Source: Phaffia rhodozyma
Taxonomy: Eukaryota > Basidiomycota > Tremellomycetes > Cystofilobasidiales > Mrakiaceae
Length of the DNA: 64,000 nucleotides
Reading direction: 5' to 3'
Assembly: GCA_014706385.1 (NCBI GenBank)
Contig: JACGZH010000007.1
Coordinates: 813,501 to 877,500 of the forward strand
The notes beneath the pieces are model-generated. The model worked only from the letters and a program-made list of their open reading frames with translations, was not told where the DNA came from and made no database searches. The position numbers were made by a program, and so were the translations under genes. Shown here in pieces: positions 44,813 through 57,223 of the stretch (position 1 is the stretch's first letter; each line of letters begins with the position of its first letter).

Positions 44813-46351
44813 CTACCTCTTCCTCTTCCCTCTGGTTTTGGGCAAATTTTTGGCTTTTGCCGTGCTCGGCACAACGGGCATAGGAGTGTAACCCTCTGGA
44901 GAGGCGAATGAGGATGCATCTTCGGGGGGTGAGGTGAGTGTCTGAGGAGGCAGAAGAGCGAGTTCCTCAGCGGTCTGTACAACGAAGACCATGAACGATC
45001 GATCAGTACATGCACATACAACCCCAAGGGGTGAAGAAGTTATGGGTTTCAGGAAAGCGAAAAGAAGACCCACGAGGAACCGACCACCTTTACCACGGGG
45101 GCGACGCATTGCATGCTTATGTCTACTCTCGTGCAGATACGGCTTTCGAGCCTTGGCGACCCTACCGAGTTCTTCCAACCTCGATCGCTGGGCTCTCCTC
45201 TTGACGATTCGCTCGTATTGCTTCACGTTAACGTACAAACTGCCCTCTCCAACCAAGCCATCCAACCTAGGTAGAGCGTGGGAGTCTGGACCAGTTGAGG
45301 GCCGGGTAGAAGGAAGCTTTGTCGATTGGAAGGGACTAGGCTGGATGCTTGGTTCTCTGGATGAAGATTCGGGAGAGCCACCAAAGGAAGATTGTCCAGG
45401 AGACGCTATCGACGTCGCCGTTGTTGAGAGCAAGACGTTTTCGTTCTTGTTCAAAGAGCCAGACGATCGTGCTTTGCTTCTGTTGTTGATGTAATCATGA
45501 GCATAGCCGTGAGTGTTGTTGTATGAGATTGGAAACGGAGCAGATAGGACAGAGTCTCTGCTTGCCGGACGAGACATGGGAGCTGTCTGGATCGGCATGG
45601 ACTGTGGCGGATTTGATTGAGGGAGGCCAGAGAGCTCGGCAAGGCCGTCGAATCCAAGTTCGCTACTGCCAAGTTCGTGTCCATCATCGGACGAGGACGA
45701 ACTGTTAAGAGACTCTTGATAGCGTTGCTGCTGTATCCTCTGAGCCTGAGCGGCTGCGAGCTGTTGTTGGATCTGACTCTGAGCAAGCTGTGCCTGTTGC
45801 TGGATCTGATGAACCTGGACACCCAACTGAGGTTGATGAGGATGTATCGATTGAAGACCTCGTCCGTTTGATCCTCCACCTTCTGCCAGCGGTTGGATCG
45901 TCTGGGGCGACTGATGAGACAACCCCTGATCGAACTCTTGAATCATTTGGAACTCGCGCAATTGATCCATCGAGAGTTCAGCTGGCTCGTACTCTGCAGG
46001 GATAAGATTACGGAACTGGAAACCCTCCCCTGGTTCTCCAAACGTCAGATGTTGGGATTGAAGCAAGCCTGATGGATTGTTCAACATGGAAAGTTGTTGT
46101 TGTGACTGCTGCGGCTGTGATTGATGCTGGAGTTGCTGCTGCTGTTGGAGGACAGAGAAATCTGAGTTGAATCCTACGGTTGGCTGCTGAAGGAATGATC
46201 CATTAAGTTCGGCAGCTGGAGGGGAGAGCGAGAAGTGGTTAAAAGGCGATGTCTGGAGGCTGTTGACGAACGCAGGGATCGAGCTAGAAGAGTTCGGGGA
46301 GGGAAAATTTGGGAACAGCGTTGGTGACGGAGGTGCAGGTGGGTAGATCAT
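44813..46351 (-). CDS. HAP2: CCAAT-binding factor subunit Hap2 / NF-YA
   Basis: Sequence-specific subunit of the Hap2/3/5 (NF-Y) complex that binds CCAAT and, in other fungi, activates respiratory genes. The core is intact: [20 protein letters not shown] is the Hap3/5-association helix, followed by [20 protein letters not shown] and [14 protein letters not shown], the DNA-binding helix and GxGGRF motif. The N-terminus is Gln-rich (runs of QQQ), a usual activation domain. One intron splits the end of the core from a last exon ([14 protein letters not shown]...GKRKR, TAG at 44813-44815). I used the ATG at 46349-46351 ([10 protein letters not shown], good context). The frame stays open upstream to a CAG acceptor near 46475, so an upstream first exon adding about 42 residues is possible. 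Confidence 0.9.
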   Translation of the reverse strand: MIYPPAPPSPTLFPNFPSPNSSSSIPAFVNSLQTSPFNHFSLSPPAAELNGSFLQQPTVGFNSDFSVLQQQQQLQHQSQPQQSQQQLSMLNNPSGLLQSQHLTFGEPGEGFQFRNLIPAEYEPAELSMDQLREFQMIQEFDQGLSHQSPQTIQPLAEGGGSNGRGLQSIHPHQPQLGVQVHQIQQQAQLAQSQIQQQLAAAQAQRIQQQRYQESLNSSSSSDDGHELGSSELGFDGLAELSGLPQSNPPQSMPIQTAPMSRPASRDSVLSAPFPISYNNTHGYAHDYINNRSKARSSGSLNKNENVLLSTTATSIASPGQSSFGGSPESSSREPSIQPSPFQSTKLPSTRPSTGPDSHALPRLDGLVGEGSLYVNVKQYERIVKRRAQRSRLEELGRVAKARKPYLHESRHKHAMRRPRGKGGRFLVGLLFAFLKPITSSPLGVVCACTDRSFMVFVVQTAEELALLPPQTLTSPPEDASSFASPEGYTPMPVVPSTAKAKNLPKTRGKRKR

Positions 46352-48873
46352 CTTGGTGTACTGCTGAGCCGGTTGGGACGAAGGCGGCAAGGGGGTGAAG
46401 CAGGGAGCACCGAGGCTATTACGGTAATCGTACAGGGACAAAATGGTAGGCAAGTTTTTCGTGGGGGAAGTCTGCACGCATAAAGAAGAAAAGGAGAGTG
46501 GGAGTGAGTCAAAGAGAAAAGATAGAGAGCGGATGGGTGGGTGGGTGGGTGGGTGGAAGATGAGAAGGAACTTGCAATGGTGTCTATTATGGAAAGAGCT
46601 TAAGGAGACCGTCTGACCGATCGAGTGTTTGAAAGGAGAAAGGAAAAAGATAGGATCACGGAGAGAGACGTGGGTGTAAGTCTAATTGAGAAGGGAGGTA
46701 GAGGATGTCGATATCAGATAAATTGAGCTAGAATGTGTGAAAGGCCCGCATGATGATATCAGTCATATCGTTCCAGAATCAGAAGAAGAGCAAGGAAGAA
46801 GAAAGAAAAAAAAAGAAGAGGAGAAGGCAACTATCGTCGAGAACAGGAAGAGACCTACAGCAGGAGAGATGTTGCTTCTTCTTTTTTTGCTCCTTTTTGG
46901 ATTTTTTCCTCGTGTTCTTTCCGAGAAGATCCGAGTGAAAGATCAATTTACTTTTCTTCCTTAGTCTACAAGAGATGTAAAAGTCAACAAAAAGAGGAGA
47001 AGAGCAAAGAGGGAAAAGAAGACAAGAGAGGGTTGTCGTCAATCAGATAACGTCTTCTTTTCTTTGCATGACCCTCGAAGGAAAGGAAGAAGCCTGAGAA
47101 GAGGGTGGAAAAAATCCAGGGGGAAATGGCGGGGGCGGGGAGGATAGGAGAGGAAGGATGAAGGGAAAAAAATTATTAAAACTCACGGATATCGGATAAG
47201 CGGAGCTGACAAGGAAAAGGCTTGTCAAGATGAAGAGCAGATGAGTTGTATAGATCGGATGAGTGGACACGAAAGTAAATGCTCAAGTCAAACACGATAA
47301 ATTCTCTATAGATCTTTGTTCTCTCTTTTGTTTCGTTCAAACAGCAACGGAGGAATGGAAAGAACAAGAAAGACAGACGATGGATGGGAGAGGGGAGAGA
47401 AAAGTTAATCAGATAAAGATGAAGAGAGAAAAGTATTGGCTTTGCGTGTTGGGTGGAAAATAACGGAAGGCAGGACCTGACCAATCAGAGCGTTTTCGCG
47501 CTTCTCTTGGGCTTATTTCGTATTCTGTTACGTTTTTTTCGTATTCCTCTATTCGAATTTCCTAATACACTGACCAAACATGTGCGGGGGGAGCAGCGTT
47601 TCAGCCGCAGCGAACGCTTGTCGGCCGACTGATCCGGGTGAAATCGGCCGGTTTGGGACAGATTTTTATCAGATTAACTTGCAACACGTCACGCCCCCCC
47701 TGCCCCCCCCCCCCCCTTTGATGTTCACACAGCCTGCGGATGTAACGGGCGTTATGCTCTGTTTCAAGTCCCGCACAGTCATTACAAGTTTCAGTCGATG
47801 TGTCCTCTTTCGTTCTGTCCGTTCTTCCTCTTTCTCTTCGTGTGTGGTAAACTGTCTGAAGGGCAGGCAAGGCTTGCTCTTCGTTGGACAAAGAATAGCT
47901 GACTTTAATTCTGATTGAACCTTGGTCTAGGGTTTCCCCTTTTCTTTCTTACCCTTTTTGCCTCGTCTGCCTCTCATTCTTCCTTTCTTTCTTTCTTTCT
48001 TTTTTTTGTCTTGTATTCTTTTATCTTTCTCTTCTCTTTTCTCTTTCACAAACCAAAATCCCCAACACAAAAAGCCTCGCGAACGATGACGGCTTCCTAA
48101 CTCTTTCGAGAGTAGGAAACCGGCTTCAACCTTTATGGCTTAACACGCTTGACGGCTTCCATACGGAGGAAAGAATAGTCGAAACACATGGACCACTCAT
48201 GGATTTATCTCCTTGTTTTCTGTAGACAGCTTCTACCAGAAGGAGACATTGAAGAGAGGCCCACATCCTTCCCAATATTTTCTATCCTTTTCTTGCTCTA
48301 GTTTCCTTTGTCTCCCTTGTGTTTACATATATGATTATTGGACGTCTACAAAAAAGTTGAGTTTAGGAGGCTCAGACAGTACCCCAGCCTTGTACAACCG
48401 CTAACGGTCAAACACGAAAACAGAATAACTTCGTCAGATTCCTGATGTCTAACTTTCATACTCCCGCCCAAGGACGTACTGCTATGTTCTTCCCTCTATA
48501 GTGAGTCCTAAAAGCTTCCGCCGAGTCGTCTGAGGCAAGAAAAAGAAAGGGATTGAATGCATCGCGCGCGTGTGTATGAGTAAAGGAACTGGTCACAATC
48601 AAAGAGTCAAGATCTTGTACTTGCAATCAATCACAATACATATCCTACATACATGGAATGAAAAAGAGGATGACATCAGCGAAATAGATCATCCTCGCAA
48701 GTGCACACACACACACACACACACAAATACGCAAAGAATTGCACTGTACGAACATGTTTCGATCGGCTTCATACTTGGCTTGTAACGTCCGATGGGCGTA
48801 CACTTCGAAAGGAGGAAAGAACCGCGCAGATGTACCAGAGTTTTGTTGAGTTAAGCTTACTTGTTTGCCTGCC
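46352..48873. other. Long intergenic region with simple repeats
   Basis: About 2.5 kb with no supported gene. It contains the Hap2 leader, a GGGT tract near 46530-46555, an A-rich stretch near 46800, a cytosine run near 47692-47717, a T-rich block near 47990-48010 and a (CA)n tract near 48704-48724. Frames here are short and low in complexity. A noncoding or very small gene could be missed. Confidence 0.4.
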
Positions 48874-49537
48874 TCATCTCACAGAGTAGAGTCGGGCCCA
48901 AATATCGGAGAATGCGGGAACGTGATGGTGCGACGAACCTTCGAGCTCATTCTGTTGACACATGATGTATCAGATTTCATCACAAGGTTAAAAGACATTC
49001 GCATATGCATACAAACTCGCAAGAACGAAAAGAAAAGGAAAACAATCGATACCTGGTCTGTTTCCGCTCTGATATCTCTTGTGATATCCACCTTTTAAAA
49101 AGAAATCGGCGAGTAGAGAGAAACGGCAAGCGTGATGTGGTGTAAGATACTGGGTACAGTGGCAAAGAACAGACCGGAGGCAACGAGAAGGGGCGTACCA
49201 CAGCTTGTTCCATCCCCGGCTTTGTCTTTAACTGTTCATAATCCACCCAAGACCGAAAAGGCATACAATAGAATGAGCAATCTCCGGGATGATATGATCA
49301 TTTGTTCGGCTCTAGCGATAAACAAAAGACCATCAAGTAAAGCAGCAGATGTATCCAACTCCAGCAAAAGAGAGGAACACGAGAACATACCACGACGAAA
49401 CAAACAAACGGTTGATCGGGTCTTTCTTCTAGATATATCGGTAGTCTGAACCAGCCGGACCCTTCGACGTCGTTCTCTATTGATTGTAGGATGGACTCAT
49501 TCTCTTCTGGTAGAAGATTTGATGAAGCAAACGACAT
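48874..49537 (-). CDS. Tiny paralogous gene, copy B
   Basis: Unrecognised protein of 98 residues in four exons, all introns in phase 0: exon 1 49391-49537 (MSFASSNLLPEENESILQSI .. FRLPIYLEERPDQPFVCFVV), exon 2 49199-49231 (33 nt, LKTKPGMEQAV), exon 3 49053-49091 (39 nt, VDITRDIRAETDQ), exon 4 48874-48951 (NELEGSSHHHVPAFSDIWAR then LYSVR, TGA). Every junction has standard GT and AG ends. Exon 2 and exon 3 lengths are identical to those of copy A, and ETD(Q/K) closes exon 3 in both. The long intron 3-side frame and short exons explain why simple ORF scans miss it. No membrane segment or signal peptide. Function unknown. Confidence 0.68.
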
Positions 49538-50005
49538 CTTTGCTTTCTCTTCCCTCCTCTTGTCTCTTATTTCTTCTTTGTTTTACCTCGCCCGTTTGGA
49601 TAGGATCGACCGGGGTTTCTTGGATATGAAGAGAGAAGGATGGAACGAGCTTTCGGATTATAAAGAATTCAGGCAGTAGAAACTAATGTCAAGTGTACCG
49701 AATTTGAGGGATACCGTCAGTGACTAATTAATGGCTCGGCCGAGATTGAGACGAGGCTGAAATAGCTTGCCGCACATATCTCCGTGTCTTCTTCACTTCC
49801 ATCTTCTAAGGATACGGAAACCCATCTTCCGTGTGACTTGTATATTCCTTTTTCTATTCATTGCTGTCTTATCTCGTTAGGAACACCGATAACATCTTGA
49901 TGCATCCAGTTTCAGAAACGATCTTGTTATTAATAATAACAAACTTTCTGCCATGAGGAAGATTTCTCTGATGACTCCAAGAACGTTTTCGCAGAAGGTT
50001 TCCAT
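49538..50005. other. Intergenic, METTL16 3' flank
   Basis: About 470 bases between the METTL16-like gene's stop and copy B's start, both on the minus strand. It should contain the promoter of copy B. No element recognised. Confidence 0.4.
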
Positions 50006-52318
50006 TCATTTTTCTACACATTCCTGGACTCCTTCCCTAACTTTTCTCAACATAAAATTCCAAAGGCCTTCCCATGCCAACCTATTTTTCCCCTCGATAT
50101 CATCCGTCTTCAGACTTAGTAGATGCATACTCATCTCCCATCCCTTCTCGTCCCCGTCTTCTCGATTCTTGTCCCCATCTTTATCTGTGCTCCGGTTTGT
50201 TCCCCTGTTTGTCAGGCCCACACGATCAAATCGAAGAAGAGTACTCAAGAACGGCCGTTCATCCACTGTGCTGACGTCGTGCTCCATCGGGTTTATCTCA
50301 TTCTCGACTCGGACGTGTTTCTTCCTTCTAGCGGATCTCGACCATGTTGCTTCTCGCGCGCTCACTAGATATCGAGTCGAACTCGAGGTTGGCCGAGTCG
50401 GGTTCTCTGATGAATCGGAATGCGATCCAGAGCTGACCGTGATAGGCTCAGAGAGAGTTGATAGGGAGACTCCATCGAGAGCCTGAAGGATACGCTCCGT
50501 ACATCGAACGAGATCCTCAATCGACGTATCGGGTGGAAAGGTGAATGATTTTGAGTTGGAAGGCGGGAGAAACGGATGCAGTTGTTTGGATGTCGGACGG
50601 GAGAGGTCCTGAGGTCATCATGAAGATAGGCCGAAGCGAAGAAAGAAGGATCAAAGGGCTTGAGTAAGATAGTATAAACATAAATAGGCTCCGAGAGCAG
50701 AGACAGAAGAACTCACATCTGGTAGGTACAGAGCAGAGAAAGACCAGGCAAGCGCCCATCTTTTTGTATGACCTTGAATGAACTCGGCGATCGCATAGTT
50801 TTTTATCTAGCATTTGATACAACACATGAGCAACAAATCTCGTAGCAGTGTTCGTGATAGAGTTTTTGAAAATAAAGCCTAATTAAAGGGCAACTGGAAC
50901 GGGCCTTACTTTCCTCGAACGAAAGAGGTCGACGACGTCCTTTATAGAACTTGATTTCCCCAAGAGGCTGGTGAACCATCTAGGTCAAAAAAGCAAGCCT
51001 CGGTTGAGTTCGTATCCATTGCCCGACGGAGTACAAGCCGGATTGAAAGGGACGTTAAAAAGAAACGCTCGAACCTGCATCGGTCTTGAATCCCCATGGA
51101 TGTGCTCTCATTAACCATCCTCTTTACGAATTCGACTTCTCCTCCAGTCGTGATCATCTCTGTTTCAGCCCCGGTGCATATCTGTATGGCAAGGGGCTTC
51201 TTTTGATCAGTAGCGGGTACACGGATCGAGTAGACCATGCAGAATAGGGAAGCTCGAGTTTCTTACCGCATGAGGATTGAATTCTTTGTTGGATGCTAAA
51301 GAGCTAATCTCTTGCCAAGAAGAATAGAAAGGTGGGTTGCACATCGTAAACTCGAATCTAGCCGAGATAAACAGGCAGGCTCAGTCAGTCCCGAGAAAAG
51401 ACGCAGAAAAACGTTTGAGATGATGGACACCACGTACTGAAGATCCGGAAACAGCTCAAATGGCTTCAAGATTCGGTCTTGTTCCTGCCCGGACGGAGGC
51501 TCGATTTTGACGAGTTTTACTCGATCCGACAGAAAGTTTCTCGATATATTTCCTTGCGCATGATGAAACGAGTTCGGATCGATCTCTAGGTTGAGGTTGA
51601 ACGTTCGTCAGTCTTAGTCGAGTGTATCCGGAAATAAGGGCAACAGAAGAATAGTTTCTCCTCATACCGGTAGCGCAGAACTCCCATTGAGGTTCCAGCC
51701 TGGACCCGATGAGAGGATAGATGGCTGTCGAGCCGGTACCTATGTCTATGCCTCTAATCTTTTCTGATGATTTCTTGAGGGCAACATCGGAAAGGCAGTC
51801 ATGTGTTCTCAGAAGGGAGCGGATCCAGAGTAGATAGTCTAACCGATTAGCAACCTGTAAGGAATATGAGACTGCTTCAGCATGTTGCAGATAGATTCAA
51901 CATAACGCTGGGTTTTTTGTGCGTAAATTCTTACTGTTGGACATAATCTATCATCCGGGATAGTGACATTTAGGTCAAGATCATGATGTAGCAAGGCCCT
52001 TGACAATGCCCTGACCTAGAGAAAGAGAAAACGAAGACGACCATGAGTGTCCGCACGTTAGATACACACGACCCTCGCAAAAAGTTGCCATCACCTTACC
52101 GCCGCTGGATTCTTGAAATCGATCACTGGGAGTTTAGATGCATTAAGAAAGACACTGTGTTGGTCAAAGACAAAGGAGGGAGCTTCCGGGTTGAATTAGC
52201 GATCCTCAGCCAACGAGTTGAGAACCAAGCACACGAACAACGGCCTGAGCTCTTCGCTTGACTTTGCGAGCTTTGAGAAATCAGGAGGACAGAGCAAATA
52301 TGGATTCTCTGGGTGCAT
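50006..52318 (-). CDS. METTL16: METTL16-type RNA N6-adenosine methyltransferase
   Basis: SAM-dependent m6A methyltransferase; family members modify U6 snRNA (and hairpins in some mRNAs). It opens MHPENPYLLCPPDFSKLAKS, matching the family's MHPxNxY..PPDF start, then VIDFKNPAAVRALSRALL and LCPTVANRLDYLLWIRSLL. The SAM loop reads IRGIDIGTGSTAIYPLIG, and the catalytic tetrad lies in FTMCNPPFYSS (NPPF). WFTSLLGKSSSIKDVV and FIQGHTKRWALAWSF are the family's WYTSMLGK and QG.T.RWA.AWSF blocks. A further 200 residues follow, rich in charged and Ser residues, ending VREGVQECVEK (TGA at 50006-50008); the family's C-terminal regulatory region varies widely. About eight introns. The first uses a GTGCTT donor chosen to keep VVFLNASKLP in frame. 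Divergent from ADA2. Confidence 0.9.
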
Positions 52319-52766
52319 CTTGAACAACCTAGTGGTTTTCTGTGTATGAAGCTTGAACGTGTTCTATCTGGAGTGATCACTACAAGGTGTACATGTGGGT
52401 GCTGATTACCTCTGGTTAGGGTTATTCGAGTGAACTACTGCGGATAAGCCAGGCACACATCCGAAAGCGGAAAGAACCTAACTAAGCTCGTGCTCACCCA
52501 GATTTACCCGTTCTTCTCTCTTTCCTGTTACTCTCACCCGCCCTGATTACTCGCTCATTTACACCCCGTTTACTCTCTCTACCATCCCCGTTCCCCTTTT
52601 TTCTCTCCACTCACTCAACATAAGCACTGAAGAAAAAAGAAGGGTCTCTTATTACGTTCCGGCCTTCTTTTTACCTTGTTATCTCGCCATCTTTCATTCC
52701 AATCTCCCTCTACAACCTCTCCCTCCATAATTTAGAACGCGTTTCGGTCGTCATCTTGGTGTTTGA
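52319..52766. promoter_or_regulatory. Shared divergent promoter, METTL16 / ADA2
   Basis: 448 bases between divergent starts. The ADA2 side is pyrimidine-rich (52,500-52,730), and one ACGCGT hexamer occurs at about 52,737-52,742, close to the ADA2 start. A single hexamer is weak evidence for cell-cycle control. Confidence 0.45.
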
Positions 52767-55700
52767 ATGACTGTATCGTCAAGAAAAAAAGATGCTGAGA
52801 ATGAACAACACTCGGGTACGTGTTTTTAGGACTTTACTTTTCTTTTCTTTTCTTCCCTCTTGTCTTTGTTCTGTCTCCTTCCTGCCTTTTCCACTTTCGA
52901 CTACGGAAACCGATCGATCTCACACGCGTCACCCTTCTCTTTCTTCTTCTATTCCTGTGCCTCGTTCCTTTTGCTGTCAACTCGCTTACTCATCTTCCGT
53001 CTCTTCTCACGTGGCCCCCGTTCATCTATTCATCTCCATGTCATCTCCATCTCTCCATCTTCATCTTTATCTTTCCTTCCGCCAGCTGTGACAGGAGGAA
53101 TTCAATGTACGTCTCTCCTTCTTCTTCTTGTCTTCTCTCCTTTCGCTTCGACTCTCAATCATCTAACACTTCGCATCACCACACGCTCTTCCTTAGATAA
53201 CTGCGACTTTTGCTTCCTCGACTGCGTTCGTATCCACTCTTCCCATTCTGTCTCGTTCCCTCCCTTCACAGATAGACACCTCCGCTGACATGTTTAATCC
53301 AAACTGTTCTTTCCAACGCGTCCCAACATCAGACCCATACAGTTCGCATAAAATGTGCAGCCATAGGTTGCGAGGAAGTCGATCTATGCCCTTCGTGTTT
53401 CTGTAAAGGTAAAGAAGGCGGCAAACACAAGAGCTGGCATCCCTATCGAGTCGTTGTGAGTTCTGGCTGGTATCTATTGACACCCGCATATAGCCGTGTT
53501 CCCAACCGACTGACTGCTTGTTGTCTAAACCGTGTTCCTTCGACGTTCTTTTCACAATAGGAGCAACATTCATATCCGATCTACCACGAGGCTTGGGGAG
53601 CAGACGAAGAGCTCCTACTGATCGAAGGCCTAAACCTTTACGGATTGGGTAACTGGCAGGACGCATCGGAACACGTCGGAACACGCACAAAAGAAGAATG
53701 CCGCGAGCACTACATGGAGGTTTGGGTCGGTGCGTTGGAAGAGTCCTTGCCAGCGGAGAGCAGAGAAGAAAGTAGAGAGCGCATACGTCTGATGGGAACA
53801 GGCGGCTTGGCAGAAAGAGCGCAGAAAGGAGAAATTTCTTTTGATATTGACCAGGAAAGTTTCCTGCAGAGAAAGAAACGACGGATAGAGGAGATGAGGA
53901 CCGCCACACGCGGTAAGTTTTCTCATAAACTTTCTCTCTTCGCTCTGATTCAGTCGTTCTGTAAATGTACTAAACTATATCTGATGTTGTAGACATATCC
54001 AACCTCGCCGCTCAAAAACCACTTGTGTCTGCTCCGACCAATCATGAAATAGCAGGCTTCATGCCGGGTCGACTTGACTTCGAACACGAGGTCGCTTACG
54101 ACGACGCAGAGAACACTGTCAAGGAGATGGAGTTTGGTTTGGTGTTCAAGTATGGCGGAAACGAACAGCCAGAGGACGTAGTGGAGGATGAGGATGATGA
54201 CGACAAGATGGAGGAAGTAGTGCTACCTGTTGTCGTCCCTTCTACACAAGCACCCCCTAATCCACCATCGGTAGTCCCTCCAACTCCGCTCCCGCCGCCA
54301 ACTCCGACAGATGCTGCTTCCTCCCGGATGGACTTAGGTGAGCCCGACCCAGATGCCGACGGAGAGGGGGATGACGACGACTGGGGAGATGACTACTCTT
54401 CCATGACTGCCCAAAAATTACCGCCCCCGTCCTTCGTCCAACCTCCTATATTGAGTGCAGGAGCCGGAGGAAGTCGGAGCGCAGGTGCCAAAGGATTAAG
54501 GGGATCAAGCTCAAAGAAAGCACCTCCAGGGAAAACAGCCCCACCAGGATTCGCCTCCCCGAAAGTGCCGCCTCCTGGATCGAGTTTACCATCGTACATC
54601 CTGGCAGAGAGAGAGCGGGCAGCGAGTGTGGGGAGTAGCAGAGACTCTGCCACCCCTGAGCCAAGCTCGATATCATCAACAAAAACATTACCGCCAGGTT
54701 CAACAAAGACACTTCCCTCTTCCGTTACATCTCGCCCGATTCCATCGAACTCGGCATCTGGGGTTTCGACTCCTATAGAACCTTCATCATTGTTCCTCAA
54801 CCAGACCATATCCGCGCCTTCATTCCCTTCAAGTTCATCCACACCTCAACCTGTGGCGGCCTCTACCAAGGTGCCCGCCGCTCAGCCGATTGTGCTCTCC
54901 ACAGATTCTCCAGACTATGTGGAAGACGAGGACGATCTGGAGATTAAATTAGCCGTGCTAGAAATTTATAACGAGAAGCTCGACCGAAGAAGAGAGGTCA
55001 AGAACCTGATTTTCCAGAGAGGACTTACAGAACACAAAAAAATCATGGCTGCTGAGAAGAAGCGACCACCAAAGGACAAGGGGATTATCCAGAAATACAA
55101 AGTTTTTGCCAAATTACAGACGGCCGAGGATTTCGAGGTCTTCTCTGAAGGCCTGATATATGAACAAAGCCTCCGAACGCGGATATCCCAGCTACAAACA
55201 TATCGGTCCAAAGGGATCACCACCGTTGCCGACGCAGAACGTTACGAGATCCTCTTAGAAAGCCGAACATCGGGCTTACAAGACGTCAAGTCTGCCCGTG
55301 GCGGAGCGAACCGAATCTCGCTGGGAGGACAAACCAGTCAGGTCGAGGTCGTTAAAAAGGAGAAGAATCCATATGTTGCGGCTAACGGGACGCGCAAGCC
55401 GCCTCAGCCACTCAATCTCGCTACCTCGGCCTCACTCCACTTGCTGAATCCCGCGGAACAACAATTGTGTTCAACATTAAGGATCCTGCCCAAGCCCTAC
55501 CTGATGATCAAAGAGACGCTGGTCAGGGAATATGCCAGACGAGGCGGAAACTTAAGGAGAAGAGAGGCGAGAGGGTTGATCAAGATTGACGTTAACAAAA
55601 CGGCAAAGATCTGGGATCTCTTGGTAGACATGGGTTGCTTCCGACAGATCGACGAGGTCGACGGAATCAATGTCCTCGGTCGTGGAAAGAACGCTCCTTC

Positions 55701-55929
55701 CCCAGTGGGGGGCGTTCAGATGATTCCTCCTCCACCGGAAAGCCTATCAGACCCTCCCGAGCATCCGACAGTGACCACGCCTGTTCTCGGCGCTACGTTC
55801 TCGCAGCCGCAGCCGCCTCCGCCACCACCGCCACCGCCACCATCATCTGCGAGTATATCTATTGATGGTCCACCAGCGCAGGAATTAGAATCTATGCAAG
55901 ACGTTATCCCTTCGGTGCCTACCGCATAA
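52767..55929 (+). CDS. ADA2: SAGA/ADA transcriptional adaptor Ada2
   Basis: Adaptor that binds and stimulates the Gcn5 acetyltransferase in SAGA. Exon 1 (MTVSSRKKDAENEQHSG) and two short exons lead into a ZZ zinc finger: YNCDFCFLDC ... VRIKCAAIGCEEVDLCPSCF with the expected Cys pairs. A SANT domain follows: WGADEELLLIEGLNLYGLGN then WQDASEHVGTRTKEECREHY. Then comes the Ada2 signature GFMPGRLDFEHEVAYDDAEN. A proline/serine-rich insertion of about 190 residues is unusually long. The second Ada2 block is LKLAVLEIYNEKLDRRREVK-like, with RGLTEHKKIMAAEKKRPPKD, and a SWIRM domain closes it (PAEQQLCSTLRILPKPYLMI ... IKIDVNKTAKIWDLLVDMGC). A polyproline tail ends at TAA 55927-55929. Most of the protein is one large exon. 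Confidence 0.95.
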
Positions 55930-56575
55930 TTTCGGTAACCTCTCCAAACCATTTCCGCTTTTCAGCCTGTCCAATCTTCAGTTTTGTTTTCATCTGTTTG
56001 GGTTTGCATAGCTTCCTCGGTATCATTGCCTCCATCTGTAAAACAAAATCCATTCAACATCCATACAAGCTTGATAACCGGACGTGTACATCTGCTCGTC
56101 CGTTTTACCTCACCCATTCATTTTTATGTACACTTTAACGATACCCATATCACATACATCAATTCGGATTTTCTTAGGACTTGCCACTATCACTTGGCTT
56201 TTTTTTGCACTCTTTTTTTTCCTTTTTTTTTTTTTTTCTTTTGGCTTTTTTTTCTTTTTCTTTTTTTTCTTTTTTTTGTTTATCGGGTTTCCCATACAAT
56301 ATATAATGAGACTCACGTTACACACTTTCTTATGCCCTCTCACTTTGGCTTGAGACGTCTCTGTCTTACACCATGTGTTTTACTCTACCCCTCGAAAGTG
56401 ATTTGTTCTCTGAAGCTGATTGACGGATATCGTATATCACTGCGCTCATAATTCTAGTACGGTGTGGGGTGTGTGACGCGGACGATCTTGTCATTATTTC
56501 GTTCTAATCTCTTGTTTTTCTATCTTGCCCATACATCCCATCAGGATACCTCTCCACATCGAGCTCACCCCCACT
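55930..56575. other. Convergent 3' flanks with long T-rich tract
   Basis: About 650 bases between ADA2 and a small minus-strand frame. Positions about 56,198-56,280 are almost entirely thymine with scattered C and G, which gives a false Phe-rich frame. No gene supported. Confidence 0.45.
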
Positions 56576-56908
56576 TCAAACCAACCAACAGCCGTAACTA
56601 AAACAACGCTGAGTTGACGACGACGTCGTTGATTGATACGAAAGAAAGAACATGTCGTTTCTTTGTAGGGTGATGCCTTCGAGTCTTGGTCTATCAAGGA
56701 CCGTCGAGCTCATAGGAGGTCGATCAAGAGTGCTGCAGTCGCTATCGACATCAATGTCGTCACCGCCAATGTCGTTGATGGTATCGATGTCGGTGTATCG
56801 TTCAGTCTCGGCCGGAGGTGTGCGGATGTTTACGATGTCTCGTTCGTATTTTCTTCTTGTCACCTTTAAGTCATAGGTGGTCTCGCCTCGCTCGGTATTT
56901 CGGCTCAT
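56576..56908 (-). CDS. Hypothetical small acidic protein
   Basis: An ATG-started 110-codon frame of balanced composition: MSRNTERGETTYDLKVTRRK, an Asp/Ile-rich stretch (DIDTINDIGGDDIDVDSDCS), then DRPPMSSTVLDRPRLEGITL. I do not recognise it and found no second exon. It is positioned head-to-head with the small gene at 57224. The last 20 residues are less convincing than the rest, so a splice before the stop is possible. Confidence 0.4.
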   Translation of the reverse strand: MSRNTERGETTYDLKVTRRKYERDIVNIRTPPAETERYTDIDTINDIGGDDIDVDSDCSTLDRPPMSSTVLDRPRLEGITLQRNDMFFLSYQSTTSSSTQRCFSYGCWLV

Positions 56909-57223
56909 CCTCCTTCTTTCTCTTCTCTTGTCATTTCACCCTTTTCCGTTCACTTCTTTCCCGTCTGGTTCTTGAAACAAAATCCAATGCACAAAACGAA
57001 CAAACGAATATATAAATGACGTTGGAATTTGGATGGTGAACACCAAACGAACGAACGAACAAACAGTCGATGGAGAAAAGGATATTTTCGCCCATTCGTT
57101 CTATTCTCAGGATACTATAAGTACTCAGAACGCTCAGTATAGGAACATGAAGGCCTTTCAAAAGTCTCAGGCGCTTGCGAAACACAAGAGGTGAGCTTTA
57201 TAATTTCATCGCTGCGGACTTGT

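Noticed and set aside
47580..47918. 112-codon plus-strand frame starting MCGGSSVSAAANA
   Set aside because: It crosses a cytosine run that creates a proline stretch, has no splice context, and resembles no known protein.
56084..56353. Phe-rich possible membrane protein on the plus strand
   Set aside because: It is read from a T-rich tract in the ADA2 3' flank; no conserved residues or gene structure.
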